Positions 60,791 to 64,000 of a stretch of 64,000 nt of DNA are shown here, piece by piece. Source of the stretch: Mycobacterium sp. Marseille-P9652 (lineage in GTDB: Bacteria; Actinomycetota; Actinomycetes; Mycobacteriales; Mycobacteriaceae); the NCBI RefSeq assembly GCF_902652685.1, contig NZ_CACRUY010000021.1, forward strand, positions 1 through 64,000, read 5' to 3'. Within the stretch, counting starts at the first letter, position 1. Every line of letters begins with the position of its first letter. The notes below the pieces were generated by a model. It saw only the letters and a program-made list of their open reading frames with translations, was not told where the DNA came from and did not search any database. Both the position numbers and the translations under genes were made by a program.

Positions 60791-63783
60791 CCGGACCTCG
60801 TCCAGCGCCCGGCGCGCGTAGGCGCGCACATCGGCGTCGTTGTCCTTGCACGCCGTCCGCAGGGCGTCGCGGGGGGCGGGCTCGCCGGCCCACCGGGTCA
60901 GGCTGAGCACGGCCGCCTTGCGGACGTCCAGGTGCGCGTCGGCGAGCGCGTCGGCCAGCCGAGGCACGGCGACGTCGGCGGGCGCGCCGCCCCGGGCGCG
61001 CGCCGCGCCCCCGCGCACCCGCCAGGCCGGCGCGCGAAACGCCCTGTCGATGCCGTCCCGATCGCCTGCCCCGCCACCCCAATGACCCAGCGCCGCGAGC
61101 GCCGCGGCGCGCACCCGCGGGCCGGGGTCGGCCAACAACGCCCGGCGTCGCTGTCCTTGCACGCCGTCCGCAGGGCGTCGCGGGCGGCGGGCTCGCCGGC
61201 CCACCGGGTCAGGCTGAGCACGGCCGCCTTGCGGACGTCCAGGTGCGCGTCGGCGAGCGCGTCGGCCAGCCGAGGCACGGCGACGTCGGCGGGCGCGCCG
61301 CCCAGGGCGCGCGCCGCGCCCTCGCGCACCTGCCAGGCCGGCGCGCGAAGCGCCTTGTCGATGCCGTCCAGATCGCCTGCCTCGCAACCCAATTGACCCA
61401 GCGCCGCGAGCGCCGCGGCGCGCACCAGCGGATCGGGATCGGCAATCAGCGCCCGCACGGCCTCCCGGCCACCGCCCAGCGTCGCCAGGCCGGCGGCCGC
61501 GGCGATGCGGACCTCGCGGTTCTCGTCGGCCGCGGCGGCGACCACCCCATCTACGTCGTCGACCGACACCAGCGCCCGCACCGCCTCGATGCGCACGCGA
61601 TGGTCGGGATCGTCGACCGCGCAACGGAAGTCGTCGACGGCGCCGGCGCGCCGCGCAGCCAGCAGGTAGACCGCCGCGGCGCGCACCACCGTATCGGCGG
61701 AGCGCAGGTGGGCCCGTGCGCCGGAAGGGTCGGGCAGCACTTCGACCAATTCCCGGATCCCGTCGGCGCCGGCGCGTCGCACCGCGGGGTCGGCGTCGTC
61801 CAGCGCGGCGAACAGGGCGGGGCCGTAACCGTCGGGAATGTGTTCGGTGAGCGTGGCCACGGCCGTCTTCCGCACCCCGGCGTCGGGGTCGGTCAGGTAC
61901 GGGCGCAGCGCGTCGACCGTCGGCTCCTCGAGAGCGAGCACCTCGGCGATGCGCGGCGACGGAGCCTCGAAAGGCGCTGTCGTGGGGCGTAACCGGGGCG
62001 TCGCGCCGGCCGGCGCCTGCCCGCCGCTCAGCGGCGGCTGATCCACCGGCCGCACGGTCTGGTCCGCCGGGGGCAGGCCGTCGAGTTCGGGCACGGACAC
62101 GAGATAAGGGGCGACCGGACGTTTGAGGAAGGCCATCGCCCCGTCCGGGCCCTTGCGCAGGTTGAGGTGATAGCCCCACTGGGCGTCGTCGCGGCCGGGC
62201 ATGTCGGCGCGGTCGTGGTAGAGGCCCCAGCGCGACTCGGTGCGGGTGAGCGACGACCGGGCGGCCATCTCGGCGCAGTCGCGGATGAACGACACCTCCA
62301 CCGCGCGCATCAGCTCGTGCGGGGTGCGGGCGCCCATCTCGCCGATCTCGTCGCGCATTCGGTCGAAGGTGCGCACCGCGATCGAGAGCTTGGCCGCCGT
62401 CTTGGGCGGCGCCACATAGTCGTTGACGAAGCGGCGCAGCTTGTATTCGACCTGCGGCTGCGGCGGGCCGTCGGCGTGCCGCAGCGGGCGGTAGATCAGC
62501 TCGTGCGCGGCGCGCAGCTGATCCTCCGGGAGCTCTTGTGGCGCAACGACGTCGGGCAGCGAGGCCGCGGCGTCGGTGCCGGCGAGGTCACCGAAGACGA
62601 ACGCCCCGATCATGTAGTTGTGCGGCACGCAGGCCAAATCGCCCGCGGCGTAGAGGCCCGGGACCGTGGTGCGGGCGTGCTCGTCCACCCACACCCCCGA
62701 TGCGGAATGGCCGCTGCACAGGCCGATCTCGGAGATGTGCATCTCGATGTCGTGGGTGCGGTAGTCGTGGCCGCGGCCCGCATGGAAGGTGCCCCGCGTG
62801 GGCCGTTCGGTGGTGTGCAGGATGTTCTCGAGCGCGGTCAGCGTCTCGTCGGGCAGGTGGGACACCTTGAGGTAGATCGGCCCGCGCGCGGAGTCGATCT
62901 CGTTCTTGACCTCCGACATCATCTGGCCCGACCAGTAGTCGGAGTCGACGAACCGCTCCCCCTGCGCGTTCACCTGGTAGCCGCCGAACGGGTTGGCCAC
63001 GTACGCGCAGGCCGGCCCGTTGTAGTCCTTGATCAGGGGGTTGACCTGGAAACATTCGATGCCCGACAGTTCGGCGCCCGCGTGGTAGGCCATCGCGTAC
63101 CCGTCGCCGGCGTTGGTGGGGTTCTCGTAGGTGCCGTACAGGTAGCCCGACGCGGGCAGCCCGAGCCGCCCGCACGCGCCGGTCGCCAGGATCACCGCCT
63201 TGGCGCCGACGGCGACGAATTCGCCGGTGCGCGTGTGCAACGCGGCGGCGCCCACGGCGCGGCCGCCGGCCACCAGCACCCGCACCGGCATCAGCCGGTT
63301 CTCGATCTGGATCCGCTCGCGCATCGAGCGCTGCCGCAGCACCCGATACAGTGCCTTCTTGACGTCCTTGCCCTCGGGCATGGGCAGCACGTAGGAGCCG
63401 GAGCGGTGTACGCGGCGCACCGCGTACTCCCCGTGTTCGTCCTTCTCGAACTTGACGCCGTAGCGCTCGAGGCGCTGCACCATCGCGAAGCCGCGGGTGG
63501 CGGTCTGATAGACGGTGCGCTGGTTGACGATTCCGTCGTTGGCGCGGGTGATCTCGGCGACGTAGTCCTCGGGCTCGGCCTTGCCGGGGATGACGGCGTT
63601 GTTGACGCCGTCCATGCCCATCGCCAGCGCGCCGGAGTGACGGACGTGGGCCTTCTCGAGCAGCAGCACCCGGGCGCCGTGGTCGTCGGCCGACAGCGCC
63701 GCCATGGTGCCCGCGGTTCCACCGCCGATCACCAGCACGTCACAGTCGAGGCGGGTCGGCGTCGTCGACGGGATCTCCATCAC
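60782..63783 (-). CDS. AprA/fumarate-reductase-like flavoprotein fused to HEAT repeats, frameshifted
   Basis: The N-terminal ~580 residues are a flavoprotein of the fumarate reductase / adenylylsulfate reductase alpha class: VLVIGGGTAGTMAALSADD (FAD loop), SGALAMGMDGVNNAVI, ATGACGRLGLPASGY and VPGLYAAGDLACVPHNY. The C-terminus (from ~610) is a row of HEAT repeats. The main frame stops at 60898 (961 residues); after ~61145 the homologous HEAT sequence continues in another frame to TAA at 60782. One added base near the junction would give one 1000-residue protein. So it is either truncated or contains a sequencing indel. GTG start at 63783 or ATG at 63780. It directly follows an ABC-transporter ATPase gene; partner in sulfonate-type metabolism is inferred only from that. 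Confidence 0.75.
60832..61453 (-). repeat. 311-bp tandem duplication inside the HEAT region
   Basis: Copies 60832-61142 and 61143-61453 align without gaps at an offset of 311 bp; by eye about 18 differences in 300 positions. 311 is not a multiple of three, which causes the frameshift. In the outer copy (60832-61142) differences are few near 60840-60990 and many near 61020-61140, most change the amino acid, and most are toward G or C. Confidence 0.88.
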
Positions 63784-64000
63784 GCCGCCACCGAATGATC
63801 GAGCGCCGCAATGACTTCGGCGCGCAGCTCGGGTCTGGGCCGGTCGACGCGCGGCTCGGGCACGTCGACGACGGCGCGCACCGGCTGGCCGGTCCGGCCG
63901 AGCACGACGATCCGGTCGGCCAGCGCCAGCGCCTCGTCGACGTCGTGGGTGACGAAGACGATGGTGGTGGGGTGGGCCCGCCAGGTGTCGATCAGCAGGC
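63780..64000 (-). CDS. ABC transporter ATP-binding protein, C-terminal fragment (SsuB/TauB/NrtD-like)
   Basis: Only the last ~73 codons lie in the window. The conceptual translation contains TIVFVTHDVDEALALADRIV, the H-loop and following helix of ABC ATPases of the nitrate/sulfonate/taurine group, then the short tail that ends in DHSVAA. TGA at 63782-63780 overlaps the start of the flavoprotein gene, so the two are coupled. The transported substrate cannot be told from this fragment. Confidence 0.85.
   Translation of the reverse strand, partial: LLIDTWRAHPTTIVFVTHDVDEALALADRIVVLGRTGQPVRAVVDVPEPRVDRPRPELRAEVIAALDHSVAA

Overview
The window is a piece of a Mycobacterium chromosome. It is uniformly GC-rich, genes are tightly packed with ATGA/GTGA overlaps, and the gene order follows the Mycobacterium tuberculosis segment from about Rv1435c to Rv1377c in inverted orientation. 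Diagnostic members are the Rv1435c-like Pro-Gly-Val protein, fadD12-lipO, whiA-yvcK-rapZ-uvrC, the riboflavin genes around lprG-p55, fmt-rsmB-rpe, priA, lipI-lipH, cyp132 with its AraC regulator, metK-coaBC-rpoZ-gmk-mihF and the whole pyrimidine operon. Several M. tuberculosis neighbours are missing (PE/PPE genes, the Rv1398c/Rv1397c toxin-antitoxin pair, Rv1403c/Rv1405c, the Rv1419 lectin, Rv1424c). Other genes are inserted, which suggests a non-tuberculous slow grower; I cannot name the species. These M. tuberculosis comparisons are from memory of that genome.

Layout. Positions 1-6.8 kb hold a hexapeptide-repeat secreted protein (partial), an L,D-transpeptidase, a phytoene-dehydrogenase-like oxidoreductase paired with a membrane protein, and a PucR-type regulator. 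Positions 7.0-13.6 kb are lipid genes: acyltransferase, fadD12 and lipO on the plus strand, facing an SDR, a TetR regulator and a wax ester/diacylglycerol acyltransferase on the minus strand. Positions 13.6-18.5 kb hold uvrC-rapZ-yvcK-whiA. Positions 18.6-27.5 kb hold small secreted and DivIVA-like proteins and the riboflavin genes (ribH, ribBA, ribE, ribD) around lprG-p55. Positions 27.5-36 kb hold rpe, rsmB, fmt, a MarR regulator, priA, a YhhN-like membrane protein and two tandem HSL-family esterases. Positions 36-43.9 kb hold an AraC regulator divergent from a P450, Baeyer-Villiger monooxygenase and PPOX run, followed by an apparently inserted sulfatase, HAD hydrolase and formylglycine-generating-enzyme cassette. 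Positions 43.9-57 kb are housekeeping: metK, coaBC, rpoZ, gmk, mihF, then pyrR-pyrB-pyrC-(Rv1382-like)-carA-carB-pyrF. Positions 57-64 kb hold a 13E12-type DUF222/HNH protein with an SOS box, a methyltransferase, a beta-lactamase-fold protein, a GNAT, and an AprA-like flavoprotein fused to HEAT repeats next to an ABC-transporter ATPase.

Two patterns run across the window. First, at least fifteen genes have a TANNNT -10 hexamer placed exactly 6-7 nt before the start codon, as expected for leaderless transcripts; this also decides some starts (fmt, lprG). Second, two convergent gene pairs share a single CTAG as both TAG stop codons.

The items most worth following up are: the flavoprotein-HEAT gene with a 311-bp out-of-frame tandem duplication; the sulfatase/HAD/FGE cassette with its own sulfatase-maturing enzyme; the VPVGA(P) repeat tract; and the regulatory palindromes at metK, the SDR, the MarR gene and the 13E12-type gene.
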